Source of the DNA: Cytobacillus oceanisediminis 2691
GTDB lineage: Bacteria > Bacillota > Bacilli > Bacillales > Cytobacillaceae
Length of the DNA: 64,000 nt
Reading direction: 5' to 3'
Assembly (NCBI RefSeq): GCF_007678455.1
Contig: NZ_VEEP01000006.1
Location: forward strand, 186,001 to 250,000
A program made the position numbers and the translations under genes. Below are positions 28,408 through 36,976 of this stretch, in pieces. The notes beneath the pieces are model-generated. The model saw nothing but the letters and a program-made list of their open reading frames with translations. It made no database searches and was not told the DNA's origin. Each line of letters opens with the position of its first letter. Within the stretch, counting starts at the first letter, position 1.

Positions 28408-28431
28408 AGAACCCCAGGCCCCTGGAGTTCT
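28408..28431 (-). terminator. Terminator-like hairpin between comK and the glpP remnant
   Basis: Arms AGAACCCCAGG / CCTGGAGTTCT with one mismatch; TTCTTTATTT follows on the minus strand. It could end comK transcription, whose stop lies 311 bp upstream. Confidence 0.5.
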
Positions 28432-28435
28432 CCCC

Positions 28436-28455
28436 TTAATCAAACGTTTGATTAA
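28436..28455. promoter_or_regulatory. 20-bp perfect palindrome, possible TetR-type operator
   Basis: TTAATCAAACGTTTGATTAA reads identically on both strands. Symmetry and length resemble operators of TetR/AcrR-family repressors, but no regulator or intact promoter-gene pair lies beside it. It abuts the truncation edge of glpP. The rest of 28456-28741 holds only a 60-codon open frame without a start. Confidence 0.35.
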
Positions 28456-28741
28456 CTTTCATTCTAAAAACTTAAGTGGTGAGTCCCTGAAATGGTATAT
28501 TCATCGATTATGTGTTTCTGGAGGATGATGAAGAACGGATTTATGTGACGTGGATCCTGGTGGTTCTATCTAATCTGTTCGGGCTTTCCCGCCAAGTGCC
28601 TGATGGAATTTTCAGGAGAAGACACTGGCTGTTGACTGGTATCCCACCATCAATGGCTTTTCTAGTCCAGTAACCTTCTTGCGATGTCAACCATTTCGTC
28701 TAAAGTGGATCTCTGCCCCAATTCCCAGGCACTTCTCTTTT

Positions 28742-29293
28742 TCACTTTATCCTGTACCTGTTTCTCCCTTCACCTTCCCGAATCGTCAAGCCTTTTTTGG
28801 GCTTTTCGACGTAGAAGGTGAGCATTCCCTGGGAGTTTTTCATCATCTCTTCGCGCAATTCTATCGCTTTCTTTCTTCTTTGGTTGAAATGGGATTCTTT
28901 CATGTTGATGACAAAGGTGTGATTATAGCTTAGGTATACTTCTGTTTTTCGGATGCCGATTGCTTTTGTTCCTTTTACATGTGCCAGGGAAAACCAGACA
29001 CAAAAGTCATCATTGTATGACTTAGTCGGGAACAGCCAGATACCAAGATTGCAGTTAATCTTGATCGGACACATATAGATTTCTCCGAGTATTTCCCTGG
29101 AGCTCTTCCGGCCGGCATTGAAGTCTGACCCTAAACCGAGCAATGTTTTATTTATGATTTCAAGTGGTTTCTTATCGATCAGATAAGGGACTTCTCCTTC
29201 AATTACTCTCGCGCAAAGCTTTCCGTATTCGTTGTATTCCCCAGTCAGCAATACTGTTTCCTGATTAATTGTATAGTCACTTATTAGATTCAT
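28742..29293 (-). CDS. comK: Competence transcription factor ComK
   Basis: 183 residues from ATG at 29293 (AAAGGAGGTC upstream). ComK family features are clear: KLCARVIEGEVPYLIDKKPLEI..., GLGSDFNAGRKSSREILG, PIKIN..LGIWLFPTKSYN, W(F/I)SLAHV, and a C-terminal helix. B. subtilis ComK has 192 residues and ends differently; here the tail is YVEKPKKGLTIREGEGRNRYRIK. ComK activates DNA-uptake genes and its own promoter by binding AT-boxes. The frame continues upstream to a second start with its own AGGAGGG at 29433-29439 (ATG 29431/29428), which would add 45-46 residues. It is divergent from a sigma factor gene. Confidence 0.93.
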   Translation of the reverse strand: MNLISDYTINQETVLLTGEYNEYGKLCARVIEGEVPYLIDKKPLEIINKTLLGLGSDFNAGRKSSREILGEIYMCPIKINCNLGIWLFPTKSYNDDFCVWFSLAHVKGTKAIGIRKTEVYLSYNHTFVINMKESHFNQRRKKAIELREEMMKNSQGMLTFYVEKPKKGLTIREGEGRNRYRIK

Positions 29294-29615
29294 TATTTTT
29301 GACCTCCTTTGTATTTGTTTTATTTCACAAAAAAGGTATACTAACAGAGTTGGCATACCCAACACACCTTGTCCTCGGGAAATGTCCGCCTGACTATTTT
29401 CCCGGGGCTTTTCACTTTTATTTTTCATCATACCCTCCTGTCTATTTGAACAGAGCTTTATGTAAAAATGATCTTGGTGGCTGCGTATAGCCCTATAGGT
29501 ATTATTATATTGATAGTGGTATTTCTATGTAAATCTGTATTTTTATGTTACATGAATTCTAGTTCTTATGGAATATTGCCAAAATTTCATTTTATTAGTA
29601 TAATATATTTTTCAG

Positions 29616-29645
29616 CGGGCCAGCATTTAGGCCCGTTTTTTCTTT
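29616..29645 (+). terminator. Terminator-like hairpin in the comK-sigma intergenic region
   Basis: CGGGCC-AGCATTTA-GGCCCG followed by TTTTTTCTT on the plus strand. No supported gene lies upstream on this strand, so it may end a small untranslated RNA or a comK-antisense transcript. The rest of 29440-29940 shows no supported gene. Confidence 0.55.
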
Positions 29646-29959
29646 ATTTCGGGCCAATGCTATGGTGTTACTACTATAGTGGCGAGAGTAAGTAACCCCC
29701 TATCCATTAAGAAAAATTTTTTTGGTAATTGTCTAAAATAATTCACAATTTCACTTTCCATCCTTGATTTCTTCGCTAATTTACAGCTTTTTCTTAATAA
29801 GGTCTCCAAAAATCAGTTTTGAAGCATATTTTGAAGTTTTTTAGCCATTTTGCCTTTAAAAAATGAATTTTCGTGATTGGTACCCTCTTCTGTTCCAGGA
29901 GTATGTTAGAGCTACCCGGGAATACAATGGAACGCGCGCGATCCCGAAAGGATTGCAAA

Positions 29960-30451
29960 ATGGAAAGCTTTGAACAGCTGGCGAAACAATATGAACCGAT
30001 GATCCATAAAATCATCCGCGCACTGAATATCTATAAAAATAAAGAAGATTACTTTCATATCGGGCTTGTCGGTCTATGGGAGGCTTCTGAGGCCTTTAAT
30101 CCAGAAAAAGGCGACTTCACCAACTATGCATATACGTTCGTGAAAGGACACATCCTGAATGAAATGAACCGAAACAATCGGCTGGAAGAACGAAGTGTTC
30201 ATCCAAAAGAGGAATACTGGGAAACCGTCGAAGAAACGAACACTGACCATCCACTTGAAGTCGAGTTTTTACTAAGCTACTGCCAGATGCTTACTGAAAA
30301 AGAAACAAAGTGGGTCATCTACACTTGCGTCGATTTCCTATCAGTCAGGGAAATAGCCGATAAAGAGAATGTCTCCCTGTCAGCGGTCAAGCAGTGGCGG
30401 AGCAGTGCGAAAAAGAAGCTTAAGGAGCAATGGATGGAAGTAGCAGATTAA
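29960..30451 (+). CDS. Small sigma-70-family RNA polymerase sigma factor
   Basis: 163 residues from ATG at 29960 (AAAGGA upstream; 29 in-frame residues further up are unsupported). Region 2: YEPMIHKIIRALNIYKNKEDYFHIGLVGLWEASEAFNPEKGDFTNYAYTFVKGHILNEM, matching core-binding and -10 recognition sequences. Region 4 near the C-terminus: LTEKETKWVIYT ... LSVREIADKENVSLSAVKQWRSSAKKKLKE, an HTH for the -35. No region 3 and no visible anti-sigma partner. It resembles the SigH/ComX-like or YvrI-like small sigma factors. Its position beside comK suggests, but does not show, a link to competence or stationary-phase control. Confidence 0.88.
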   Translation: MESFEQLAKQYEPMIHKIIRALNIYKNKEDYFHIGLVGLWEASEAFNPEKGDFTNYAYTFVKGHILNEMNRNNRLEERSVHPKEEYWETVEETNTDHPLEVEFLLSYCQMLTEKETKWVIYTCVDFLSVREIADKENVSLSAVKQWRSSAKKKLKEQWMEVAD

Positions 30452-30460
30452 CCTGAAAAA

Positions 30461-30506
30461 AAAAACGCCTGAAACCGACAATTCATTCATGGTTTCAGGC
30501 GTTTTT
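30461..30506. terminator. Bidirectional terminator between sigma factor and IDEAL genes
   Basis: Sixteen-base perfect arms AAAAACGCCTGAAACC / GGTTTCAGGCGTTTTT with a 14-base loop, A-run before and T-run after. It serves both converging genes. Confidence 0.93.
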
Positions 30507-30535
30507 ATATTCTCAATATCCTTGTTACTTTCACT

Positions 30536-30802
30536 CTACAAAGCATCCTTCCAGTTTTCCGAAGTCAATTTCATAAACCTTTCTTTATCCCTGTTCGCAA
30601 GAGCCAAATCAATTTCCTCTGCTCTTCTTTTCTCCAAGAACTCCATCTGAACCTTTTCGATAATTTTGCTGGCACCTTCTGTATACCTTGTTTTTTCCCT
30701 ATTCAAAATCAATTCAGTGTTGTCTTGATCATGAATGGTGTCCATGTACATATTCAAATTCATTTCTTGTTTATAATAATTAGAGTTCTTGTCGTTCTTC
30801 AC
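30536..30802 (-). CDS. Small IDEAL-domain protein
   Basis: 88 residues from a GTG at 30802 (AGGGA six bases upstream); a TTG two codons earlier is an alternative. The C-terminal part, FLEKRRAEEIDLALANRDKE then RFMKLTSENW, fits the IDEAL domain (PF08858; consensus IDEALD.GDKE.FM.L), a short helical module found in small Bacillaceae proteins. The N-terminal half is polar with Asn/Tyr/Met and no motif. IDEAL proteins have no well-defined biochemical role; some are linked to spore or competence-related functions. It is convergent with the sigma factor gene. Confidence 0.75.
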   Translation of the reverse strand: MKNDKNSNYYKQEMNLNMYMDTIHDQDNTELILNREKTRYTEGASKIIEKVQMEFLEKRRAEEIDLALANRDKERFMKLTSENWKDAL

Positions 30803-31056
30803 TTTCAATCCCTACTTTCTTTTAGGTAATTGTTACTTACTATTTACCCAATTTTACAGGAATATAACATATTCAGCGATTTTCAATTTTCAAAAAAGAA
30901 TTAGATTAGAAATGATAAAGAGAACTCATCCAATAAATAGTAATTATATTAAAAAAATAATACAAAATGGTTAAATGATAATTAAAATAAGGAAATCTAA
31001 CTTTTTCTCTTATATGATGTAGAAGGATTTCTCTACATTTATAAGAAGGTTGTGAG

Positions 31057-32169
31057 ATGGAAATGAGCAATAAATGTGAGCATATTTATGAAATTCATTA
31101 TATCAGGGCAATCGCAAGTTTAATGGTCCTCCTTGTCCATGTTTCAGCTGCTTATTTCTATCAACATGGCAAACAGTATAATGATTATACCTTTTTTATT
31201 AATCAAATCAGCCGCTTTGGTACACCGATGTTTGCTATGATAAGCGGTTTCCTGCTGTTCTACCAGACAAGGAAAAAAGGATTTAAACTCAATAAGTTTG
31301 TCTCAAGCAGGTTTACTAAAATCGGCATTCCTTTTTTAATTTGGAGTATCTTTTATCTTTTATTTTCATATTTCGCTTTAAAAATCAATCCAATGAAGGA
31401 CGGTTCAAATTTATTCCTGGTAAACTTTCTATCAGGTAATGCTTTCCATCACTTATATTTCATAGCACTCGTCTTTCAGTTCTATCTTATTTTTCCACTA
31501 TTGCAGCTAATCCGTTCAAAAATAGTCTGGCCCCTCATATTGATACTAGCAGCAATCATTAACTGGTACTTTGTGAAAGTTGATGTTTCTGCCTTCTTTG
31601 AAGGAATGCCAGCATTAGTAATAAGCCAGCGTGCTTTCCTGCCGGAATGGATTTTCTTCTTTGTTTTTGGAGGATTTTTAGCTTATTATTGGGAGCCCCT
31701 TCAATCCTTTTCCAAGAAGTTCAAATTCTCCCTAAGTCTGGTTGCTGTAATGGTGGTCATATTAGCAGTAATGGAGTACCGAAGTGTCGGTTCCATCCCT
31801 TCTAACAGGGTAACCAACTTCATTAATATTCCTATTTTGACATTGTTTATGGCAGGTATCATGGACAGTTTAAAAAAGATAAATATATTTGATAAATTCC
31901 TAAAGGAAATAGGCAGCCTATCAATGGCTATTTATCTTATCCATCCATTTGTGATTAACATATTCGATAGATTTGCTCCGCAAATTTTTTGGAAAACTTC
32001 TTTATTCCCTATTACTTTCGGAATCATTCTTTTAGGGACAATCATTTTTACAAAACTAATACAGCGGCTTCCCTTCAGCAGCTATATTTTAACTGTCCCT
32101 AAACTTAAAGTCTCTGGCAGTAATAAACAGATTCAACCAAGAGTTAATGAAGTATCTGTTGCTAAATAG
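31057..32169 (+). CDS. Membrane acyltransferase, acyltransferase-3 family (second copy)
   Basis: 370 residues with about ten membrane helices. Acyltransferase-3 features: IHYIRAIASLMVLLVHVSAAYF (the conserved R.. and H of helix 1), ISRFGTPMFAMISGFLLFY, LYFIALVFQFYLIFPLL, and a late helix with YLIHPFVIN. It may modify surface polysaccharide with acyl groups; the family also includes IcaC-like O-succinyltransferases of poly-N-acetylglucosamine. Given the icaA/icaD-like pair 3 kb downstream, an IcaC-type role is possible but they are separate transcription units. A GAAGG site lies before the ATG. A terminator follows. Confidence 0.83.
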   Translation: MEMSNKCEHIYEIHYIRAIASLMVLLVHVSAAYFYQHGKQYNDYTFFINQISRFGTPMFAMISGFLLFYQTRKKGFKLNKFVSSRFTKIGIPFLIWSIFYLLFSYFALKINPMKDGSNLFLVNFLSGNAFHHLYFIALVFQFYLIFPLLQLIRSKIVWPLILILAAIINWYFVKVDVSAFFEGMPALVISQRAFLPEWIFFFVFGGFLAYYWEPLQSFSKKFKFSLSLVAVMVVILAVMEYRSVGSIPSNRVTNFINIPILTLFMAGIMDSLKKINIFDKFLKEIGSLSMAIYLIHPFVINIFDRFAPQIFWKTSLFPITFGIILLGTIIFTKLIQRLPFSSYILTVPKLKVSGSNKQIQPRVNEVSVAK

Positions 32170-32180
32170 CAAAATAAAAT

Positions 32181-32211
32181 GAGAGCTTGCAAAAAAGCAG
32201 CTCTCTTTTAA
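32181..32211 (+). terminator. Terminator of the acyltransferase gene
   Basis: GAGAGCTTGC-AAAAAA-GCAGCTCTC followed by TTTTAATTTT, twelve bases after the stop. Confidence 0.8.
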
Positions 32212-32287
32212 TTTTGCAGTTTTGGTGCTCGAGCTGCATTAATAGTTACTTTTAAAAAAACACTGGTCATTTATGGAGGAGCTGCTA

Positions 32288-32995
32288 CTACTCATCCTGT
32301 CGTTTCTCTCCTACTATCTTTGACCAGGTAAACAGATTTCCTGGATCCGTCTTTCGTTCCTGTGCGTATTCATCATGACCAATGATATGTATTCTGTCTC
32401 GTTTAACCTTTTTATTCCTTGCCAGGATGTCATCAAGCAGCAGATTAAGAGATTTATATTGTGCTTCGGTGTAACCGATATGTTCTTGTGGGATTTTTTT
32501 ATAGTCATTGGAGGTCATCACAGATTTCATTTCAGCTTCTGTTCCAATTGCCATCAGTTCGATTCCAATAGAATAGTCATTCAGGCTATCCTTGTAATCA
32601 GGGAAATCCAACAGTTCTCCCTTTCCCGCATGCCTGGCTCTGCGGCTTTCCGGCAACAAAAAGTAAATGTCACCATCACGGTCAATCATATAATGAGGAG
32701 AAACATCGTAATCAATGAAAATCTGCCTGATTTCTTCATATACATAAGGATTCTTGGGATTATTGGCGGCATTGCTGATAAAATGCAATACCACATGAGT
32801 TTTTATATCGCTCCTTGGCACAAAATTCATATTTGGCATGAAGTCCTTCTTCACCGGAACTTGAATTCCGGAAGAAGCCAGCTTCGGATTTTCAGCCTTC
32901 GTTTTTGCCACAGCCTCTTCCTCAAACCTTTGAGAACACCCGCCTGCCATGAAAATAAAAATAGCCAATACGGCCATTACTAGCCTCTTATTCAT
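32288..32995 (-). CDS. N-acetylmuramoyl-L-alanine amidase (amidase_2), lipoprotein
   Basis: 235 residues from ATG at 32995 (GGGGGAGAAG upstream). The N-terminus is a lipoprotein signal with Cys at about 20 (FMAGGCSQ), so the enzyme should be anchored to the outer membrane face. The catalytic domain (about 60-225) is of the PGRP/amidase_2 type: zinc ligand candidates are His in THVVLHFISN, His in RRARHAGKG... and the later HIIGHDEYAQERKTDPG motif, which has the conserved Lys-Thr-Asp-Pro. It should cut MurNAc-L-Ala bonds in peptidoglycan. Monocistronic, convergent with the upstream acyltransferase. Confidence 0.88.
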   Translation of the reverse strand: MNKRLVMAVLAIFIFMAGGCSQRFEEEAVAKTKAENPKLASSGIQVPVKKDFMPNMNFVPRSDIKTHVVLHFISNAANNPKNPYVYEEIRQIFIDYDVSPHYMIDRDGDIYFLLPESRRARHAGKGELLDFPDYKDSLNDYSIGIELMAIGTEAEMKSVMTSNDYKKIPQEHIGYTEAQYKSLNLLLDDILARNKKVKRDRIHIIGHDEYAQERKTDPGNLFTWSKIVGEKRQDE

Positions 32996-33238
32996 TCTTC
33001 TCCCCCAACATTCTTCTATCATCTTACTATCCTAATTCGTGTTTATTATCTAAACTCCTTCCAAATGGAAAAAGAATCATTTAGATCTATTGATACGATT
33101 CTTTTGAACTATATTCTCTTATTTTTCAATTAATTTACTTATCATTAATATAAATTTGATAGAATAAAAGTGATTTGGCACCTGGCTTCCTGCTTAGGTT
33201 AGGTTCAAACTATTTTATTACAAGGGGGAAAATTGTTA

Positions 33239-34873
33239 ATGAAGCATCGGGACAAGATCTACCGCAAACTTTTATCAGTAGCTGCTTCTGCTATTCTTTT
33301 GTCATCAATTGCTGTTCCTGCAGCATCGGCGAACATGAAAGGCAAGAAGCCTGGCAAGCCTTACGAGTTAACAGTCATGCATACCAATGATACGCATGCG
33401 CATTTAGACTCAGTTGCTAAAAGAATTTCGGCGATTAATCAAGTGCGCGCAGAGAACGCTAATACATTATTATTAGATGCAGGGGATGTTTTTTCAGGCA
33501 CCCTCTATTTTAACGAGTTTCAGGGACTGGCAGATTTGGAGTTCATGAATCTGGCGGGCTATGATGCCATGACTTTCGGAAATCATGAATTTGATAAAGG
33601 AACCGCCACTCTTGCTAATTTCGTAAAAGGAGCGGAATTCCCCTTCGTTGATGCAAACGTAAACTTTGATAATGATGAAAATATGAATATGCTATCAAAT
33701 AATGAATTCTCTTCTAAAGCAGATGACGGGGAAGTCTACAAAGGCATCGTAAAAGAGGTAAATGGGGAGAAAATCGGTATCTTTGGCCTCACGACGGCTG
33801 AAACAGTTGATATCTCAAGCCCTGGAGAGGGTGTCGAATTCACTGACTACATCAATGAAGCAAAAGCTGCAGTTGAAGCATTTGAAAAGCAAGGAGTCAA
33901 TAAAATCATTGCGCTGACTCATATCGGTCTGAATGATGGCGGAGGAGACAATGACCTCACACTTGCTGAAGAAGTTGAAGGCATCGATGTCATCGTAGGC
34001 GGTCATACTCATGTTAAGTTGGACGAGCCAATTTTAGTGGAAGCCGGCAAAGAACCGACAGTCATCGTCCAGGCAAATGAGTATGGCAAGTTCCTTGGTA
34101 CCCTGGATGTTAAATTTAATAAAAATGGCCGTGTTATCGAATATGCTGGCGAATTGTTGGATGTGAAAAATTTCGAAGATGATCAAGAAGCAGCTAAAAT
34201 CCTGAACGAAAAATACAAACCTGCTGTTGATGAGATGAAAAACACAGTAATCGGGACAACTGCTGTTGATTTGATTGGTGGAAACCCTGCGGCAAGAACA
34301 GTTGAAACGAATCTTGGAAATCTGATTACGGATGGAATGCTCGCAAAAGCAAAAACGATCAACCCTAATACAGTAATTGCGGTCCAAAACGGCGGCGGGA
34401 TCCGTACTTCCGTTAATGCGGGAGACATTACGATGGCGAAGGTACTAGAAGTCATGCCATTCGGAAATTCTTTAGGAATCATGCAGCTTACTGGCGCTGA
34501 AATCAAAGAAGCATTGGAGCATAGCGTCAAGGACGCCCCAACAGCATTTGGAGGATTCTTGCAGGTCTCAGGATTAAAATTCACTTATGACAGTTCTCTT
34601 CCGGCTGGCCAGCGTGTTCAGTCAGTTGAAGTGAAGGAAGATAGCGTCAACTACGTAGGCCTGGATCTTACTAAAACATATGCAGTTGCAACAAACACTT
34701 TTACTGCTAAAGGCGGAGACGGATATGATGTATTCGGAAAAGCTTATAGCGAGGGACGTGTAAGCGAACCTGGTTTCGTTGACTGGGAAATCTTCACTGA
34801 ATATGTGAACCAGCAAGAAAACAAGACAGTAAGTCCTGCTGTTGAAGGCCGAATTATCGACCTAGCAAACTAA
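33239..34873 (+). CDS. Secreted 5'-nucleotidase/metallophosphatase (UshA family)
   Basis: 544 residues from ATG at 33239; a TTG two codons earlier has a similar distance to the AAGGGGG site. Signal peptide about 1-31 (ends PAASA). Metallophosphatase domain with the dinuclear metal motifs MHTNDTHAHLD, LLDAGDVFSG, TFGNHEFDKG, ALTHIGLND and VGGHTHV. The 5'-nucleotidase C-terminal domain (about 340-530) has LGNLITDGML, QNGGGIR and TKGGDGYD-like sequences. There is no LPXTG anchor and the protein ends at DLAN, so it should be released or loosely held. It would dephosphorylate extracellular nucleotides for phosphate and nucleoside uptake. Confidence 0.94.
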   Translation: MKHRDKIYRKLLSVAASAILLSSIAVPAASANMKGKKPGKPYELTVMHTNDTHAHLDSVAKRISAINQVRAENANTLLLDAGDVFSGTLYFNEFQGLADLEFMNLAGYDAMTFGNHEFDKGTATLANFVKGAEFPFVDANVNFDNDENMNMLSNNEFSSKADDGEVYKGIVKEVNGEKIGIFGLTTAETVDISSPGEGVEFTDYINEAKAAVEAFEKQGVNKIIALTHIGLNDGGGDNDLTLAEEVEGIDVIVGGHTHVKLDEPILVEAGKEPTVIVQANEYGKFLGTLDVKFNKNGRVIEYAGELLDVKNFEDDQEAAKILNEKYKPAVDEMKNTVIGTTAVDLIGGNPAARTVETNLGNLITDGMLAKAKTINPNTVIAVQNGGGIRTSVNAGDITMAKVLEVMPFGNSLGIMQLTGAEIKEALEHSVKDAPTAFGGFLQVSGLKFTYDSSLPAGQRVQSVEVKEDSVNYVGLDLTKTYAVATNTFTAKGGDGYDVFGKAYSEGRVSEPGFVDWEIFTEYVNQQENKTVSPAVEGRIIDLAN

Positions 34874-34881
34874 TGAAGAAG

Positions 34882-34916
34882 TGCCCAGCAAACCGAGATG
34901 GTTGCTGGGCATTTTT
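34882..34916 (+). terminator. Terminator of the 5'-nucleotidase gene
   Basis: TGCCCAGCAAACC / GGTTGCTGGGCA with a short loop and then TTTTTAT, nine bases after the stop. Confidence 0.9.
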
Positions 34917-35107
34917 ATATTTAAAAATACTACATTACTCCGCAGAATTACACCGGACTAATTCTTCCTCCCTCTCTCTAATGGCATAAATATAATCACT
35001 CCATAATTTGGCAGCACATTCTCCACCAAAAATAGATTGCTATTTCTATCACCCACAAAGTAATATCTTCTTATTACAACTCACATTTTAATAGGACGGG
35101 TGCGAAT

Positions 35108-36346
35108 TTGATCAACTTCTTGGTGCTGTTTCTATTTTATTATCCACTGGTCATGGGAATTGTTTGGATTACTGGAAGTTTGATTTATTATGTAAAAAAA
35201 GAGAAACGGGATTTCTTTCTCGAACACAAAATAGAGGAGCTGCCTTTTGTTTCCCTGTTGATTCCGGCATACAATGAGGAACAGACAATTGAGGAAACGG
35301 TAAAATATGCTTCAGAGCTCAATTATCCCTATTTTGAAGTGATCGTTATCAACGATGGCAGCAAAGACCGCACGATGGATATACTCAAATCGTTGCTGGA
35401 ACTGTACCCGAAATTGCGTGTTGTCAATGTCGTGAACAACAAAGGAAAAGCGAATGCCCTGAAACAGGGAGTTTTGGCTTCTAAAGGCGAACTCATCGCG
35501 ACGATTGACAGTGACGCCATCCTCGACAAAGACGCATTAACCTATATTGTCCCTCATTTCATTACACCCAATAACGGGGAAAGAGTGGGTGCGGTGACAG
35601 GCAATCCTAGAATCCGCAACCGGACAAGCCTGCTCGCAAAAATCCAGCTGGTTGAGTATGCGAGTATTATCGGACTGATAAAAAGGACGCAAAGAGTGCT
35701 TGGAAAAGTCATGACGGTTTCCGGAGTGTTTGTTGTTTTTCGTAAAAAAGCCCTGCTGGATGCAGGAATGTGGGATACAGACCTTATTACTGATGATATC
35801 GGGATTACCTGGAAGCTGCAAAGAAGGTTCTGGGATGTCCGGTACGAACCGAAGGCGCTTTGCTGGATGCTCGTACCGGAAACATTGAGAGGAATTTGGA
35901 AGCAGCGTTTGCGATGGACTCAGGGCGGCATCGAAGTCACCCTGCGCCATATGGATATCTTTCTCGACTGGCGCCAGCGAAGATTATACCCGGTTTATAT
36001 CGAACAGGTACTTAGCGTCGTCTGGTCAATCACCTGGTTTATCTCTCTGCTGATGATGCTGTACAACTATATATTCCATCAGGAATTCATCCTGCCGATA
36101 TTATGGATAGGAAACTACCTATCTATTATTTGTCTACTGCAATTCCTGGTCGCTCTTTATATTGAGAGGAAGTATGAAAAAGGGATCCTGAAATACATGC
36201 TATGGGGAATCTGGTACCCAATCCTTTACTGGCATATCAATGCCCTGCTTGTTATCAGGGCGCTTCCTAGAGGATTAAAAATCCTTAGGAAAAATAAAAA
36301 CCAATTCGCAACCTGGGAGAGTCCCGACCGCGGGCTCCACCTGTAA
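35108..36346 (+). CDS. icaA: Poly-beta-1,6-N-acetylglucosamine synthase-like GT2
   Basis: 412 residues from a TTG at 35108 (AGGACGGGTG upstream). An N-terminal helix (about 3-25), a GT2 domain (about 48-300) with LIPAYNEEQTI, VINDGSKDRT, TIDSDAILD, LITDDIGITWKL and the processive-synthase motif QRLRWTQGG (Q..RW), then three C-terminal helices. This matches IcaA/PgaC in length and layout. With the IcaD-like partner it should polymerise UDP-GlcNAc to PNAG at the membrane, a biofilm polymer. Neither an IcaB/PgaB deacetylase nor an IcaC is adjacent. Other processive GT2 enzymes cannot be excluded. Confidence 0.85.
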   Translation: MINFLVLFLFYYPLVMGIVWITGSLIYYVKKEKRDFFLEHKIEELPFVSLLIPAYNEEQTIEETVKYASELNYPYFEVIVINDGSKDRTMDILKSLLELYPKLRVVNVVNNKGKANALKQGVLASKGELIATIDSDAILDKDALTYIVPHFITPNNGERVGAVTGNPRIRNRTSLLAKIQLVEYASIIGLIKRTQRVLGKVMTVSGVFVVFRKKALLDAGMWDTDLITDDIGITWKLQRRFWDVRYEPKALCWMLVPETLRGIWKQRLRWTQGGIEVTLRHMDIFLDWRQRRLYPVYIEQVLSVVWSITWFISLLMMLYNYIFHQEFILPILWIGNYLSIICLLQFLVALYIERKYEKGILKYMLWGIWYPILYWHINALLVIRALPRGLKILRKNKNQFATWESPDRGLHL

Positions 36347-36355
36347 GGAGAAGCC

Positions 36356-36724
36356 ATGATCATCAACAGCAAACAGTCCAAACCGCGAAAAATCATCGAT
36401 CTGTTTTTCACTTTTTTCGGCTGGCTATTTCTCATCCTGTTCTTATATAACTTAAGTTCTCACTTTGAACGAAACCTTGATTTCACTTTTCTTGAATTAA
36501 ACTTGGACAATGCAAATTCCATACTGCTCTTCACATTCCTTGTGGGCATCACAAGTGCTGCTTCCTTGAGCTGGTGGAGTTCCTATAACAGGCGAAAATA
36601 CGGCCACCTTAAAAGAAGGACGTTCCCGCCGCAAACAAATGAAAAAGATCTGGCTGAGTATTTTCAGATGACAGAAGTCGAACTGGAAACCATTAAAAAA
36701 GGTAGCTATATTGAACGAAACTAA
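36356..36724 (+). CDS. icaD: IcaD/PgaD-like auxiliary membrane protein
   Basis: 122 residues. Two membrane helices (about 15-35, FFTFFGWLFLILFLYNL; about 55-78, ILLFTFLVGITSAASLSWW) followed by a charged cytoplasmic tail with YNRRKYGHLKRRTFP. It starts nine bases after the icaA-like stop with AAGGAG before the ATG. Size, topology and pairing match PgaD (PF13994), the partner that makes the synthase active. The family is divergent, so the name depends partly on neighbourhood. Confidence 0.78.
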   Translation: MIINSKQSKPRKIIDLFFTFFGWLFLILFLYNLSSHFERNLDFTFLELNLDNANSILLFTFLVGITSAASLSWWSSYNRRKYGHLKRRTFPPQTNEKDLAEYFQMTEVELETIKKGSYIERN

Positions 36725-36729
36725 AAAAA

Positions 36730-36767
36730 CAAGGGGACGGTTATTCCATTCAGAAACCGTTCCCTTG
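36730..36767. terminator. Terminator after the icaA-icaD pair
   Basis: CAAGGGGACGGTT / AACCGTTCCCTTG with a 12-base loop, A-run before and TCTTATCTTTTT after; six bases past the stop. The remaining bases to 36976 contain no gene I can support. Confidence 0.82.
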
Positions 36768-36976
36768 TCTTATCTTTTTAATCTTTTGCTTGCTTCCTGC
36801 GGATTGCTGCTCCCGGTGATCGAAATATAGTGTAGTTACTGTGCTTCTTTTTTATGGAGACATGAAGCAGAATCTTGAACCATTGGAAGCAAAGGTTAGT
36901 GCTTCCCTTTCGATAATTTCGGGTGGTGACACACCTGTCGAATTAAAAAGGAGGCAAAGGGCTTCCCTGCCCGATA

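Noticed and set aside
29468-29695. Possible 75-residue hydrophobic protein between comK and the sigma factor
   Set aside because: No ribosome binding site, Tyr/Phe-rich low-information sequence, and it runs through the terminator at 29616-29645.
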